A stretch of 64,000 nt of DNA from Ypsolopha sequella (GCA_934047225.1 OW203986.1:15689221-15753220), one strand, 5' to 3'; positions 48,501-59,312 are shown, numbered from the stretch's first letter. Numbers and translations: made by a program. Notes: a model not told the origin generated them from the sequence alone.

Positions 48501-51500
48501 TAGTAAAAATATATAGTTTGGCTACCTTTAATTGCATATATTTCGAGAAATCCTTGAAAAACCATAAAAAATATTTTCCCCCTCCCCTTATCTCCAAACC
48601 CGGTGGACCGAAAAATATGAAAAAATAACGTGTTTACGTAAAAAGTACAGGAAAAATAAAGCGGTTAAGATTCACGTTTTATTTTTCATAATTTGAAGTC
48701 TGCTGCTTCGCCCGTGTAAATAGGTGAGTTGCTTCGAGAAAAGGATGGTACGGCCGTTCCGCGTTTTTTCTGCGAGACTTTGCGGGGGCACTGCCGTGCC
48801 CCCAGATTTTCCGAGACAAAATCGTCCTATGTTTTGAACTGGGCTACATTTACACCGCTACAACAGATTCGCTTCTATCAAATTCAAATACTTTATTTTG
48901 TTAAATAGGTAGATACATACCTTACATAATACTCTTTTTGCAAGTCAATCGCCTCAGCTCATTATAAAGTAAAGATTCTGCAGGTAAAGACGGATTTTTC
49001 ATCGACTTGCTTTACTAAAACACTATCCGTACCTAAAGTCAAATAAAAACGAAACCTTCTAGCTAACAGTGAAAACCGTTGCAAATTGTTAAATTATATT
49101 ATATCAAACCAAAAATCAAATTAAATCATATATTTTCCAAAAATTATATAATATAATTACAAGAAATGTGCAAATAGCTTAAATAAGTAATTTTTTAATA
49201 TTTACATTAAACAGTTTACCATGGCCCCAGACTAAGCTAACTTGTTTCGTGTCTACCAAAAATAAGATTATCGGTTACAATTTTAGGTTTTTGCATTGGT
49301 AAGGCAGCTATATAATATTGATTCAACTTCACTCTAAACAAAAAATCTTATAAACTAACTAGGTAAATAAAAACACAGCAAAAAATATTAAGAAGTATAT
49401 ACGTAGATAGATAAATAATAAATAGAAAACATGCAATAAATTTACGTTAAAATAAATATCAATGAGATATACCTATATAATCAATAGTTCATGTGTAAAT
49501 AAGAGCAACGTATACGTATTATTAAGTATAGGATTAATGTTTCTTTAAGTAGGAATTTTCAGGATATCTTCTACTTGCTCATGTCATACTGCAAAGTGCC
49601 ATATTTAATTTTGCTTTAACCTCGTAGCAAGTACATATAGCAACATAATCTGTATTTCTAATGTTTGGATGATGTAATGCGTAACAATCGCAAGCGTCAT
49701 CTACACTGCGCGCCACCAGCGCTGCTGCTTAAGAAGATGGCCTACCCTAGCAACTTTTTTTATTACCCGTCCAGCACAATAAGTCTAATGGCAAAGACCT
49801 TATTTGCTTTTCATAGAGACGATTATATGTTGGCTCTTTGGCCTCTTTTTCTTGGACACGTAATACTAGTGATCACGCAGCGAAACAACAAATTGGTGTG
49901 TTTTTAGCTAATACTGAAATATTTTGTAGAGAAAAAAATATTGGATTGAGGTAACATCCTTTCATATTTCTATTGCCTATTTATAAAAAAAAAAACAAGT
50001 TGATCTCTTAACTGCGTCTTTGAAACGAACGTTTAAAAAACAAAAAAAAGAGGGTGGAAAACATTTTTTTTTGACAAAATTATAAATCTTAATACATTGT
50101 TTATAGGTCGAATCTCTAGATAAAAGATCGATAAATCAAATATATTTTCTTCAATATGAGGAGATACATAGTTTCTTCCAATGAACCCTTGAAAACCTGG
50201 TGTTGTTGATGTTCTAGCGTCAGGTGTCCCGTTAATTGCTGTATTACATGACACGCGATGAAGGCGATAACGTTTACGGGTGTCGATAATGTTACGGAAA
50301 TATAAGATTTCGAGTTTGCACATCGCAGTGCACATTTTTTTTTACAATGTCAGATCATGAAACTTATTGTGGGGTGGCTGAGGATAGGTAGATTTCATCG
50401 AGCTTTTTCAGGAAATACCATATCCTGTACTATTAAAATACGTGTCGGGAAGTTTTAAGACTGTAGTACTAAGTAGGAAATAATTAAAGTATATTTGCGG
50501 GAGGGGGGGGGGGGGGCAGGCTTTAGCCATTAAAAATTACGTCGCAAGTTGATACCGCGTTAAGGCCGCTCCACATTCTCGGCGAGGGGACAAAGCTATA
50601 CGAGTAAGGCGAAATGCAGTAGAGTCTATCTCCTTTACTCATATAGCTTTGTCCCCTTCATGGCGAGTCTCGCCGAGAATGTGGAGCGGCCTTTTAGGTG
50701 ACTAGAAATTTTGAAGTTTTATATCAAGGAAGGTCTTCTAGCTAGCTAAATAAATTTTCAAGGTACGATATCGCTGAGAGCGCGATTCATCTTCACAAGT
50801 GATATATAAATGTGTCGATTCGGTGTAACACGTTTTAACTTATTTGACAGGAATAAACTTAATTTAAGCGTTCTGTCTTTTTCTTTCTGTATCGAAAAGA
50901 CAAAGACAGGCCGCTCAAAATAAGGTTAGTCCTGTCTGTTGAGAATCCTACCGTCATAGCTGCGGTTGCCCCCCCCCCCCCCCCCGGACCGGATTTCAGC
51001 CTCGACGATAGACGCGAGAACCGACCACCATTATTGCGAACCATCATCTCGTTACCGCCACGCAGGCGCTTGTACTAATTATATTTATTGTAATTATCGA
51101 TCATTAAAGTCAAAGTATAATAAATTTACATCTTGCATTATTGAAAAGAATATCCCAAACACTGTCAAATAAGTTGTGTTGCGCCGAATCGACATCAATA
51201 TCCCTGTTTGCGAATATCCTATCTTGCGAATATGATGTTTTGCGAATATGATATTCAGCGACGGAGGGATCTTATTTACATAGAACATTTTCAAAAGTCA
51301 TCCCATCGAGGTTGTAGGTGTACATAATACATCATACTCTGCAATACAAATTATCTATTTGCAAGTAGATGTTATATTAGACACGAGGCAACAAACTGCT
51401 TAATAATCATATTTAATTACCGGAATATAAAGCTGACAAGGTCATTATACTGAGATTTTGGCATGAAAAAATGTATGTATCTCGAATAGGAATATTATTG

Positions 51501-53798
51501 TTCTTAATTTAGTTATGTAGACATTAGGCTTCTTTGCTTTAAATAAGATAAAATGAAGCTTTTACAGTTTTTTTAGCAATTTTAGAAAAAACCGTATGTT
51601 TGATTTGCAGTCGGCATATGAAGTAAATAAGTTCGTACCGAGGAATATAACACTTACTTTTTAGGGTTCCTTTCCCAAAAGGGCAAAACGGAGCCTTATT
51701 AATGTCACTCTCCTGTCTATCTGTCGTCTGTCCGTATGTCACGGGTAACTAGCTAGTAGTGGATATTTGTGTAAAACCCAGAGCAAAACATTTAATTAAA
51801 AATAAAATATAATAATTTTCTTGGGGAAATTATTTTCTCATTAACGAAAAAAAATCCAAAATATTTTTTTCTTACCCATGTGAGGTGTCATTGTATAGAG
51901 CTCATTGAGTTGTCACTTTTAGAGCACGCATTTTTGTTACGGGGTCTTATCTTAGAAACTAAACTACTTAGGAATTTGAAATTTCAGTATTTTATGTACT
52001 ATATACTGTTTTGATACACCAAACACTGAAAACGCCGATTAATTATGTAGTTTTAGGGTTACGTACCCGAATACTCAGCCGTTCTTCAGCCAGCAGTTCA
52101 CCGGGATCAGGGACGTAGAGAGGAGGATCCAGAAAAACATGTTGAAGAAAATTATTTTTACTAAGGCTATACTGGGTGTAATAATGACGTGCTCAGAATA
52201 TTAAACTGATTCTACTGAACCACTTCCATAGAAAAACTTTTCTATTGCGAAATAAATTCACTTCCTCATACAATCTTTTCATAGCTCCCATCCATCCTGC
52301 ACCAGCCTAGGTCGTCCACTGCTGGGCTGAATTGCCCATACTCACACACACTGGGAGGGCGGGTTGGTGAGCGCGGTGCCGGAACCCTCGCACCAGTGAC
52401 GCCGCTACCCGTCACCAGTCTGTTGCATATAAGGCTATTCATAGCTACTCGTCATTTTCTTTGAGGAAGGGATTTTTTTTTCGCGTTGTTTGAAAACTTT
52501 TTCTATAGAAGTGGTTCAGTATAATCAGTAGAGCATGTGTTTTTATTTTCTGAGCACAATACAATACAATATTCTTTATTGAACACAAAAGAATAGAAAT
52601 AAGGAAACAATTTTATAATAAGTAGTAGGCTTGGACGAATAAACCAAGGAAGGTATAGTAGGGGTACTCTAAACACTCTCGCGAATAGAGAGGACTGTCC
52701 ATTTATGGGACATTGGGTGTACTGCCATATGTCCGGAGCTGCAGGTTTGGGCGCTCCAAATTAAAATTATTATTATTATTATTATTGTTAGTATTTGTAA
52801 TGCCTTATAATTATTGTAATTATTGTATTGTCTAAATATGGACTAAACTGGTCTGAAATAAATATTTTTGATTGATTGATTGATTATCACTAAAAGCGAT
52901 CTTTTCCAGACAACCTTGAGCACGTCATTATTACACCCGGTATAAGGTGACATTTTTTTATATAGCCAAATTCACACTGGAGTATTGGTAAGTGAACAGT
53001 ATCACGGATCGATAACACAGTTTGCAGGGAACCAGAAAAATATAATGAGCGTTTTTCACAAAAAGGGTTATCGAATCTTGATGCTGAGCACTTACCGAGT
53101 CTTCAGTATGAATTTTACTAATATATAAAAATACTATATAAATACTTTATATATATAAGGTGACTCTGGTTAAAATAACCAAATTTATACTGGAGACTTA
53201 GTTAGTGGTCAGGAACAAGGTTCGATGTCCCTTTCTGTGAAAACGCAAAATAAAATTGAGGCTTCCTGTATCTACTAATTGACTCAAGGTGGTTCTAAAA
53301 CAAGTAGGTATAGGGCACAAATAATATTTTTCGTATTTCGCACAAAGGGTCATACAACCTTGGTGCTGATCACTTACCGAGTCGCCACTATGAAGGTATA
53401 CTTAATATAATAACTCTTTAGATTAAATATATCAGTCTAATGTTGAACAAAACTTTATTATAAAAGTGCTTAGTAAATGAGTAGGTTGTTTCAAAGTTCG
53501 ATTAAATAACGGAAACCCTTATATCAAAACCTTGTTATCGGTCCGTCTATATGCGGCATAAGCAACTCAAGAACAATTGAGCTAAGTTGTTGCACGCAGA
53601 TGCAGGTCGATGAGTTCTTTCTTACATAGACACTGAGACTCCAGAAAAGCTGACAAATCTTTTTTTTCCAGCCCCGGTTTCGGATACCGAATGGCTGGTC
53701 CGATCGCAGGCGCGAATGGAGTTAGTGCCAGTTCGTCAGTGGGGATGGACTCTACCGGTCAAGGATACTATGACAATGAAGCATCAGTCTCTGGATAA
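33516..53798 (+). CDS. Secreted Ala/Asn/Gly-rich low-complexity protein, 4 exons
   Basis: I do not recognise a named family. Exons are 33516-33573, 38087-38248, 41229-41373 and 53672-53798 (TAA), with exact phase matches and GT-AG borders, giving 163 residues. Exon 1 is a signal peptide (MHQLTLIVLVAVFAAVVAA). Exon 2 has EGQFYVPRAYYTIDAEG, a basic RRLRRS that could be a convertase cleavage site, and the alternating run ASANANANAEANS. Exon 3 continues the run (DATANANANARADAGAGG) and has a Gly-rich part. Exon 4 ends with a Ser/Gly-rich tail and no cysteine. The make-up suggests a structural extracellular protein (cuticle, silk or eggshell), but this is inference. The introns (4.5, 3.0 and 12.3 kb) dwarf the 492-nt coding sequence and are filled with transposons. 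Poly(A) signal AATAAA is at about 54185. Confidence 0.82.
34335..34420 (-). repeat. Tail of the ccctttgggtacgg repeat, reversed
   Basis: agagttccgtacccaaaggg then gtccgtccgtctgtca is the reverse complement of the tails at 12942 and 60908. It directly abuts the next element. Confidence 0.7.
34421..35955. mobile_element. Fold-back element split by a piggyBac-like insertion
   Basis: The left arm starts agtgccatcgtccccggtgt, is interrupted at TTAA, and resumes at 35443 (ttgccatcgcagtgccatcg, gtttatcaaggaagatggca, gtacccggcaaaacaaagag). The right arm (about 35790-35950) is its near-perfect complement. Without the insert it is about 560 bp, with arms exceeding 180 bp. No ORF is present. Confidence 0.8.
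34472..35438 (-). mobile_element. piggyBac-like non-autonomous element (967 bp) with transposase relics
   Basis: It is flanked by TTAA on both sides (34468-34471, 35439-35442). The ends are cccttaaccactgacgt and its mirror acgtcagtggttaaggg. On the minus strand an acidic N-terminal-like piece reads NNANNEEVIEPYLREPDESS. Bases 34901-34834 encode CKACRKPVSLQCSKATCNNC ending C-stop, the Cys-rich C-terminal pattern of piggyBac transposases. The catalytic core is deleted. Confidence 0.85.
36110..36245 (-). repeat. Dispersed repeat family 3 (reverse copy)
   Basis: ctccgacccataaactatct, gcaaaaaatcacgtctatcc and acaaaccaacaaacacactt are the reverse complement of blocks in 62405-62612. It is non-coding. 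Confidence 0.7.
36625..36700. repeat. Two-copy tandem duplication (~36 bp)
   Basis: ataaactagttcttttcaac occurs twice, with flanking acaagcacctcc / acaggcatctct, directly adjacent. Confidence 0.8.
37391..37818 (+). mobile_element. 5'-truncated LINE insertion with target duplication
   Basis: The 11-bp duplication atatacctact lies at 37380-37390 and 37819-37829, and the tail is (GAA)n. It encodes the last ~125 residues of a non-LTR reverse transcriptase ORF: KYPWPIWKTLNRLRTQVGRC, then HNLFKWGFSNNGSCDCGATQ and MAHVMSCPSCP, a Cys/His motif near the C-terminus, stop at 37770-37772. The frame is still open, so the insertion looks young. A relative is at 57297-57790. Confidence 0.9.
39032..39558. 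mobile_element. hAT-type non-autonomous element (527 bp)
   Basis: It has a perfect 8-bp target duplication atggtaga (39024-39031 and 39559-39566). The inverted ends are cagtggcgtagcta and tagctacgccactg. The 8-bp duplication and CAGTG-type end are typical of hAT transposons. No transposase is visible inside; a Gly/Pro-type GC-rich patch lies near the right end. Confidence 0.9.
39700..40290. repeat. GC-rich repeat-like block in intron 2 of the Ala/Asn-rich gene
   Basis: The segment aacttatcgacacgtgtttc, gcctctaaacgaggcatcct and a GC-rich part with gccgccggcggcgcggcacg contrast with the AT-rich intron. cctctaaacgagg forms a small hairpin. Its look suggests a dispersed lepidopteran repeat, but no ends were found. 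Confidence 0.4.
40563..40690 (-). repeat. tRNA-like / fold-back element relative
   Basis: It starts attattagagtgcattacaa as in the element at 28143. It carries the reversed B-box ggatttgaacc at 40640-40650 followed by accttctgcttacatgac. The second arm is missing. Confidence 0.65.
40848..40992. repeat. Small MITE, gccgatt family, copy 3 (diverged)
   Basis: aaagctttaaatttaggttt, cattgcaaaatagtc and aaactaaaattaaagcctcc match 30840-30999 and 31561-31719. Confidence 0.65.
42207..42569. repeat. Dispersed repeat family 4, copy 1
   Basis: It contains aggcgggttggtgagcgcgg, tgccggaaccctcgcaccag and tgacgctgctgcccgtcacc, repeated at 52283-52433. It is GC-rich against its surroundings. The order of blocks suggests a 3' part of a retroelement, but no RT frame was found. 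Confidence 0.65.
42570..46380. other. Long AT-rich intronic stretch
   Basis: Part of the 12.3-kb third intron of the Ala/Asn-rich gene. I see no exon, RNA gene or clear transposon end in it, only AT-rich sequence and scattered short ORFs without homology I recognise. Confidence 0.5.
46385..47575 (-). mobile_element. LINE ORF2 3' fragment, frameshifted
   Basis: The minus strand encodes DEMIDSINLYRTEHTEHVGR, YGLLINPANTQVMVLGSGAL and PVHFNNIPIPYCTKVKNLGL, the region after the RT active site in Jockey/CR1-like LINEs. Farther on are ENFHVLTFLYGILHNPNSPQ and YLKERFVPL of the C-terminal domain. Frames change several times. It ends at the poly(A)-signal-like aataaaattctttattgcac read on the plus strand. 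Confidence 0.75.
48180..48680 (-). repeat. Reverse copy of the 9066-type repeat, internally duplicated
   Basis: Two successive units contain aaaaccacaaaaatatgtat / aaaaaccataaaaaatattt, each followed by ccctcccttatctcc- and gaccgaaaaatatgaaaaaa-type sequence. They are the reverse complement of 9160-9340. It is non-coding. Confidence 0.65.
50503..50516. repeat. 14-base G run
   Basis: Uninterrupted G homopolymer in intron 3 of the Ala/Asn-rich gene. Confidence 0.9.
50562..50693. mobile_element. Small palindromic MITE (132 bp)
   Basis: aaggccgctccacattctcg and gggacaaagctatacgagta are mirrored by tactcatatagctttgtccc and cgagaatgtggagcggcctt. The arms are nearly perfect, about 50 bp each. Confidence 0.85.
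50816..51192. mobile_element. MITE interrupted by a poly(C)-containing segment
   Basis: The left part (cgattcggtgtaacacgttt, tatttgacaggaataaactt, gacaaagacaggccgctcaa) and the final part (tcaaataagttgtgttgcgc, cgaatcgac) together match the intact element at 990-1146. About 230 bp starting near 50940, with 17 C at 50969-50985, lies between them. Confidence 0.7.
51660..51745 (-). repeat. Tail of the ccctttgggtacgg repeat, reversed (2)
   Basis: tagggttcctttcccaaaag, ggagccttattaatgtcact and gtctgtccgtatgtcac match the reversed end of 60258-60908. Confidence 0.65.
52283..52433. repeat. Dispersed repeat family 4, copy 2
   Basis: It has the same blocks as 42207-42569 (gcctaggtcgtccactgctg, gggcgggttggtgagcgcgg, gcaccagtgacgccgctacc), inserted between pieces of repeat family 2. 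Confidence 0.65.
52765..52786. repeat. (ATT)n microsatellite
   Basis: Seven consecutive ATT units. Confidence 0.9.
52885..53120 (-). repeat. Dispersed repeat family 2, copy 2
   Basis: Reverse-complement match of 31225-31480 (caaccttgagcacgtcatta, tatcacggatcgataacaca, ttcacaaaaagggttatcga). Confidence 0.7.
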
Positions 53799-54569
53799 CT
53801 TCGCATTAGTTCAAAACTTCTTTTAAAACAATTGCTTTTTATTTAAAACAGGAGCTTATCGTTGGAAAGTATTGTGTTTTAAAAGAACGGTGACGTAAAC
53901 GGAATTAAAAATAATTAGACTTCAGCAGTGAATCGGCCTTCTACAAGTATTTTTTTTTAAATGTTTTTGTATAAGATGGACCAAAGCAATTATTTTTTAA
54001 TGAAGGGTTAGGCGTTGAAATTACTCGTACGTTGATTATCGTTATTAAACTAATTAAATGAATAGCAGACATTTTAGTTTTTTAGATGCAGGGCAGGGGA
54101 TTAAATAAAATACGACAAAGGGTAATTAATTTAGTAAGTGATAAATACGTATTATTTTCAAGACATTTATTGTGATATGTTAGTAATAAAGTCTTTAAGA
54201 TTGATATCCGCAAAATGTTTGTTTTGTTTCATACAAAAAATGGTAACATGAAGTTTTGGTTTCGGAGAGAGCCTCTATGGAATTAAAACATTCCACTTAT
54301 AATGTAAGTAGTGACTAACAAATCTAATGGCATGATCTGACTGACAAAAAAATAAATACCCGTATACAAACTCTATTTTGTAAAACTAATGTGTAATATG
54401 TAACATCTTATTTCAAATTCTGTAAAACAATAACACAAGCATAATAAATGCGAAAACAGAAAGTGTCGTTAATAATATTATCACAATATGGTGTGGCAAC
54501 AAAATTAGTTCATGTCAGTCAATTTCGCTAGTAAACAATAAATAAATAACACAAAGTTTAAAATAACGT

Positions 54570-55237
54570 TCATTTTTGTGGCAGCTCGAGCCTGTATTGA
54601 GGCTTATTGTAGCTGTACCCTGATCCAGGGGAGGGTCCTGGAGCGGGGGCTGGTGCGGGGGCAGGGGGGCGTACTGGTGCTGGCTGAGGAGGAAAAGCTG
54701 GCACTTGAGGAGGCGTGATAATGACCGCGTCATCTGTGAAACCCACGTCCCTGATTCCAGTGAACTGCTGGGTGAAGAACGGCTGAGGCAGGAACTGCTG
54801 CTGCGGCTGATAAAACACCGGCTGCTGAAACGCTGGTGGTGGCCCGTAGTGGGTTGCTGGAACACCATATTGCGTTGATGGCTCCTCCATTCTACCGAAC
54901 ATAGTTCCCAAAAACGGGAACTTATTGGTCAATGTCGCCCACAATCCAGTCCCTCCGACCTGGTTACTTCCAGCGCCATTGTTCCCCCAGAAAAACCTTT
55001 GCGATGCTTCCGGGAAGAAGTTTCGATTGATCTCCACCGCAAACGGATCATTGGGTCCCACGTTGTAAGGTGCTTCTCTTTGGACGTAATATCCAAAGCT
55101 ACTACCTAAAAAAAAGAAAGTGCTTTATTAATACCATCCATCATCGGATTAGTTAGATAACATTGAAGTCACTGTCCAGTATTGTCACTCCACATACCCA
55201 CAACAAAGCACAAAACCAACGCGATCGAAGCTTTCAT
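54570..55237 (-). CDS. Secreted Pro/Gln-rich protein, 2 exons
   Basis: I do not recognise a named family. Exon 1 is 55237-55198, with signal peptide MKASIALVLCFVV; exon 2 is 55105-54570. The split Gly codon (G|GT) joins them in frame, giving 191 residues. The mature protein begins GSSFGYYVQREAPYNVGPND. Its middle has aromatic/Asn segments (NRNFFPEASQRFFWGNNGAG, TNKFPFLGTMFGRM). A Gln/Pro/Phe stretch (FQQPVFYQPQQQFLPQPFFT) and a Pro-Ala run (PVRPPAPAPAPAPGPSPG) follow, and it ends LELPQK. The only cysteine is in the signal peptide. This suggests an extracellular structural or matrix protein. It converges with the Ala/Asn-rich gene, with 771 bp between the stops. Confidence 0.85.
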
Positions 55238-55255
55238 TTTCCCGTATCGACGGCG

Positions 55256-55290
55256 ACTGTGACTTATTGTTGTCCGTCTTTCCATTTATA
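55256..55290 (-). promoter_or_regulatory. TATA box and initiator of the Pro/Gln-rich protein gene
   Basis: On the minus strand TATAAAT (55290-55284) is followed by ACAGT (55260-55256), with the A at 55258 about 32 bases downstream, as expected for an arthropod initiator. This leaves a 5' UTR of about 21 nt before the ATG. Confidence 0.65.
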
Positions 55291-57296
55291 CCTCTTCTAT
55301 TTGTTCTGAAAAGAAGGCCTTGGAGTAAAATTCTCGTAACCCAATATTGATACTGTGAGGTAATGGTGGCCGTCACGGCGGGGCGGCGGCCGAGCGTCAC
55401 CCAGTGGTCTGGTGACAATAGGTGCGACAACTAGGTGACTCGTGTCTCGGCAAACGCACCACGCACTTATACAGGCCGTGTCCAATTCGTCTGTATGGTG
55501 GAAAGACACGTAAATAAGTCATGTATGCCTCATTTCGCTGTACAACTTTGGAATTTTTAATGGAGCATCATTCTAAGACCGAAAGTTACGGACGCCGGTA
55601 CAGCTCAGTTCTTACATCATAGGTGGAAGATAGCACACAAGTGTGTAAATTTCAACAAAGTTTCATGAGAAATAACCTTAACTATTTTAATTATAATTAA
55701 CTTGTGAAAAAGCTTATTGATAGTTGATGCTGCATCGACAGGGTTCAAAATCGGGTCCCCGCATCAGATTGAGTGTAAGGCGCGGCGCGGCGCGGCGCCC
55801 AACGCCAACCACTTTGAATTGTAAGAAAAATATATTTGTAAGCTCGAAACCAGCCCGGTTCAGAATAATCATTTCTTCCAGTTCTGTTGCAGACAGTTAA
55901 ATGGTAAAAGATCAGAACAGTAATCTAAGAGTATCACAAACTTAAACAGACAACATGTTTACCTAAAAACTAGATTTTCGCTGCTCTCAGAAAGTTAGAA
56001 TAGGTCGTGTACGGACGTTCAGATGACTTTTTGTGTTAAATAAATTTTTGACTTTGATTTCAAATGATCTAAAATGTAGGTACGTCAGGCCACAGTCCCC
56101 AAAACTTTCTTTTATAAACAATTCAAAAATATTAATTTAAGGAATATTAAATACGTTAAGACAACACTGACCAGTAGACAGACATAACACACATATTCCC
56201 ACATATTCTCACAAACCCTATCACCTCCTTCTCACAAACACTCACTCACACTTACTCTCGCAACTTCTCTTCCTAATATTCTCCCACCCCTTTCCAATAG
56301 TTTAGAATTAGGTATTAAAAAAAAAGGTTTTAATCATAATGTTAATGTCAATATCTACACTATATACGTATATGTGTCAAATGATCCCACCAAAAACATA
56401 AATGTGAAAAAGGGACCGAATTCAGTACAAAGGCAGTACAGGATACTTAGCCGAAAAAATAATCGAGATCAAATTGGGTGCCGTGGTTCAAGGAGGTTCC
56501 TTCAGTCATAAACTCATAAGTCATCACATAACTGTAACAATGTTCTTAACGTTCTTCATTTGTTTTCAAAGAAAGTTTGTTAGGGTCCTTGCTACTGAAT
56601 ATTTATAACTTGGCAAGTTTTCACAGCTAAAATGGTGACATCATACATGCAAATTATCGACTATTATCTGAAATAAGTTCTAAGGCGTCATTTTGTTACA
56701 GAAATGAAACTAAATTTCTTTCATGTTCTTAAACTTAATGATAATTAAACAATTTGTTTTAATAAAGAACATCCTGTACACCATAAGATTTGGTGAAAAA
56801 TGCACAAAACTCGTGCGTGTTTACCCAACATAATCGGCATTATTCATAAGATAACAAGTATTTGTCTTCGCCCGTTGTCACGGCATTGTACCCCGCAGAA
56901 GCGCTTTGCGAAACTCTTGCGCAATGTGAACTTTACACGATATCACCAGAATATAGACCTGCTATGGACTAGATAAGAATATTGATATACTCTTCAAATA
57001 AAGAGGTAGATAAGCGATAGTCCGAATAGGTTAATTGTTTTTTGTATGTTTTCCTCATGTTGTTTTCTTTCAGATATGAGCATGATTTCAGTGCGGGGTA
57101 GAGCCCGTGTCCATCACCTAGTTTAAATATATTTTCAGGCCATAAAGATAAAATCTTATCAGCTTAACAGTGGAGGCGAGTATCGAATTGTACGATGGTA
57201 GAGCAAAAAATCACTTGAATTTTTACTTGCACACGGGAAACAGGACCTTGTAACACGAAATTATATAAAAAAACACGTTGTTCTAAGAAAATGCTT
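55291..57296. other. Upstream flank of the Pro/Gln-rich gene, no gene recognised
   Basis: It holds a GC-rich run (gcgcggcgcggcgcggcgc, 55783-55801), an AC/pyrimidine-rich block at about 56180-56300 and a possible LINE tail near 56041. No exon with a conserved frame was seen. Confidence 0.5.
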
Positions 57297-57790
57297 CTTC
57301 TTTTTAGCGTGTCGATGGCTAATCTTTTCTGGACCAGAAAGAAGCCACTTTGATGTCACTGCTGTTAGCCTCGAAAAGGTCGGTCATCGTGCAGGTGGTC
57401 GGGCACGATGGAAATGAGATGATGTGAGCCATGGTTTGCTGGGTGGCTCCGCAGTCGCAGCTCCCGTTTTTCGAGAAGCCCCATCTGCAGGTTGTCTTTG
57501 CAGCGGCCGCTTGGGTGGGTGCAGACGGTTAAGTATTTCCCATGTAGGACGCGGGTATTTGTATCCAGGTGCCAGTTGCTCCTTTGCTGGGACAAATGTG
57601 GGAGGAGGAGTGAGTGTTTCCTTCCACCTATCTCATCTCGCATTCGCTGGACGGTCAGTGCGAGCCATGTTGCCCTTCAGGAAGCTGTTGCGGCTTTTGA
57701 GTCAAGGTTGCACATGTAGACTGGGTGTTGTGGATCAGTTTCTTGTTTCCGAATGCTGAATTCAAGAAATGTAATCTCATCTTGGGCGAA
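57297..57790 (-). mobile_element. LINE ORF2 3' fragment related to 37391-37818
   Basis: In minus-strand frames it reads MRDEIGGRKHSLLLPHLSQQ and SNWHLDTNTRVLHGKYLTVC in place of the equivalent region of 37391-37818, then a frame change to the Cys/His tail. The end is the same ctaaaaagaagaag tail. Frameshifts show it is older than its relative. Confidence 0.8.
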
Positions 57791-59069
57791 AGAGTTTCAC
57801 GTTGTCACACGTTCTGTTCTATTGGTATACTAGGATCGGATCATTAATGCATTTGCACCTGCATCTGGACCGCACGGAAATCAGTGGGAAGAGTAAGCTT
57901 GGTAAGTCGACACATCGCCAAAAACATCCCAAAGCAATGTTTCTGAAAATTCGAGTTTTCTCTCTCACTCATTCGAACTCACTCACTAAAATGTTTTGGT
58001 TAAATATTTCAATTATCAGAGAGAAAATTATGAGGTCAACTAACTATACATTCATGTTGGTTGTAATAATAATATCATAGACTAGCCTCTTGCCTGCGGT
58101 TTCACCTACGAAGGAACAAATTATACCCTTGAGAATTTTCAAAATCGGTGCAGTAGTTCCAGAGATTATACCCTACATACAAAAAAAAGTTAATTTTTAC
58201 CTTTTTATAATATTATTGCAGATAAGTGTAGACAACTGATTCAGCAGGATTAGGTAGTAAGGTTGAGAAAATTCATATAATAGGATATCTTAACACGGAA
58301 ATCTTCCTATCGCAGACAAGTCTATCAGTTTCTTCGATCTTTTCAATACGAAATATCTTATCTTTATATCGAACAGCTTAAGTTAAAGTCCAACATTGAT
58401 TGGTGGCTGGGAAAGTGGTAATCAATTCATCACGTTCGTTGTGTTTTCTGCTAAAAACGGCGCGTACGCACGCCTGCCACAGAGTAATATAAACCAGTAC
58501 CTTAAATAGGCACAAGGGCTATTCTTCTGTCAATTTGTTTTGGAGATAAAACTTACGTATAATGACCATCTGTTGGTTTTATTTGTGACTTAATCATCTC
58601 GTAAAACGAAAAGCTTTCAGACTGATTGGAGACATGATTGTGAATATTGACAGCCTTACTTATTAAAGTTACTTAAGGGGAGACGATTCGTATCCTCTAC
58701 AAAACGCACAAAATAAGATGGTTCGTGTTACTTTTGAATTATAGATATCAAATAAACACGCTTTTAAGTTTATGTGCCCATACATTTTACAATGTAATGT
58801 ATAAAATAACGAAATTTTGCCGGAAAAGCCTAACTGACATTAAGCTATGTTCACGAAATACAATAAATCATGATTTAATGTATTTAATTAAAAAATAAGA
58901 AGAACCATCTTAAGTTGTGCGTTTCGTAAAGGATAAGAATTGTTCCCCTTTATTCAATTTGCGTTGATGATGCTGTTGAGTGGGAACGGGAACAGCAGCA
59001 TATTGTACAGGGTGATTGGTAATTCAACCATTTCCCTGAAAGATTTTAATCAAGACCGGCTTTTTTAAG

Positions 59070-59312
59070 ATTTGTTATTATTATTTTTGTATCATGCCAC
59101 ATAATGCAAATGTGGAACGAATATTTTCAGTAATGAATTCGCAGTGGAAGAAAGAAAGAAATAGATTGACAGTTGAGTCAATAAAAGTTTAATTTAAAGA
59201 ATATGACATGTGCACAATTTCACCGCGAAATTTCTTCAAAAACACACTTGTTGAAAGCCGTTGCCATGCCAGTGACAAAAGTATAAAGTGTAAAAAATGT
59301 AATTTCAGTTAA
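59070..59312 (+). pseudogene. hAT transposase C-terminal (dimerisation) fragment
   Basis: From 59094 the frame reads MPHNANVERIFSVMNSQWKK then ERNRLTVESIKV and a TAA at 59190-59192. This is the hAT C-terminal dimerisation pattern (N.E.ER.FS.MN..W...RN.L..E). The same frame continues after the stop with a Cys-containing tail (SRCHASDKSIKCKKCNFS) to a TAA at 59310-59312. The transposase core is absent. Confidence 0.8.

Noticed and set aside
54515..54868. 117-residue minus-strand ORF overlapping the Pro/Gln-rich gene
   Set aside because: Out-of-frame shadow of exon 2 of the secreted protein.
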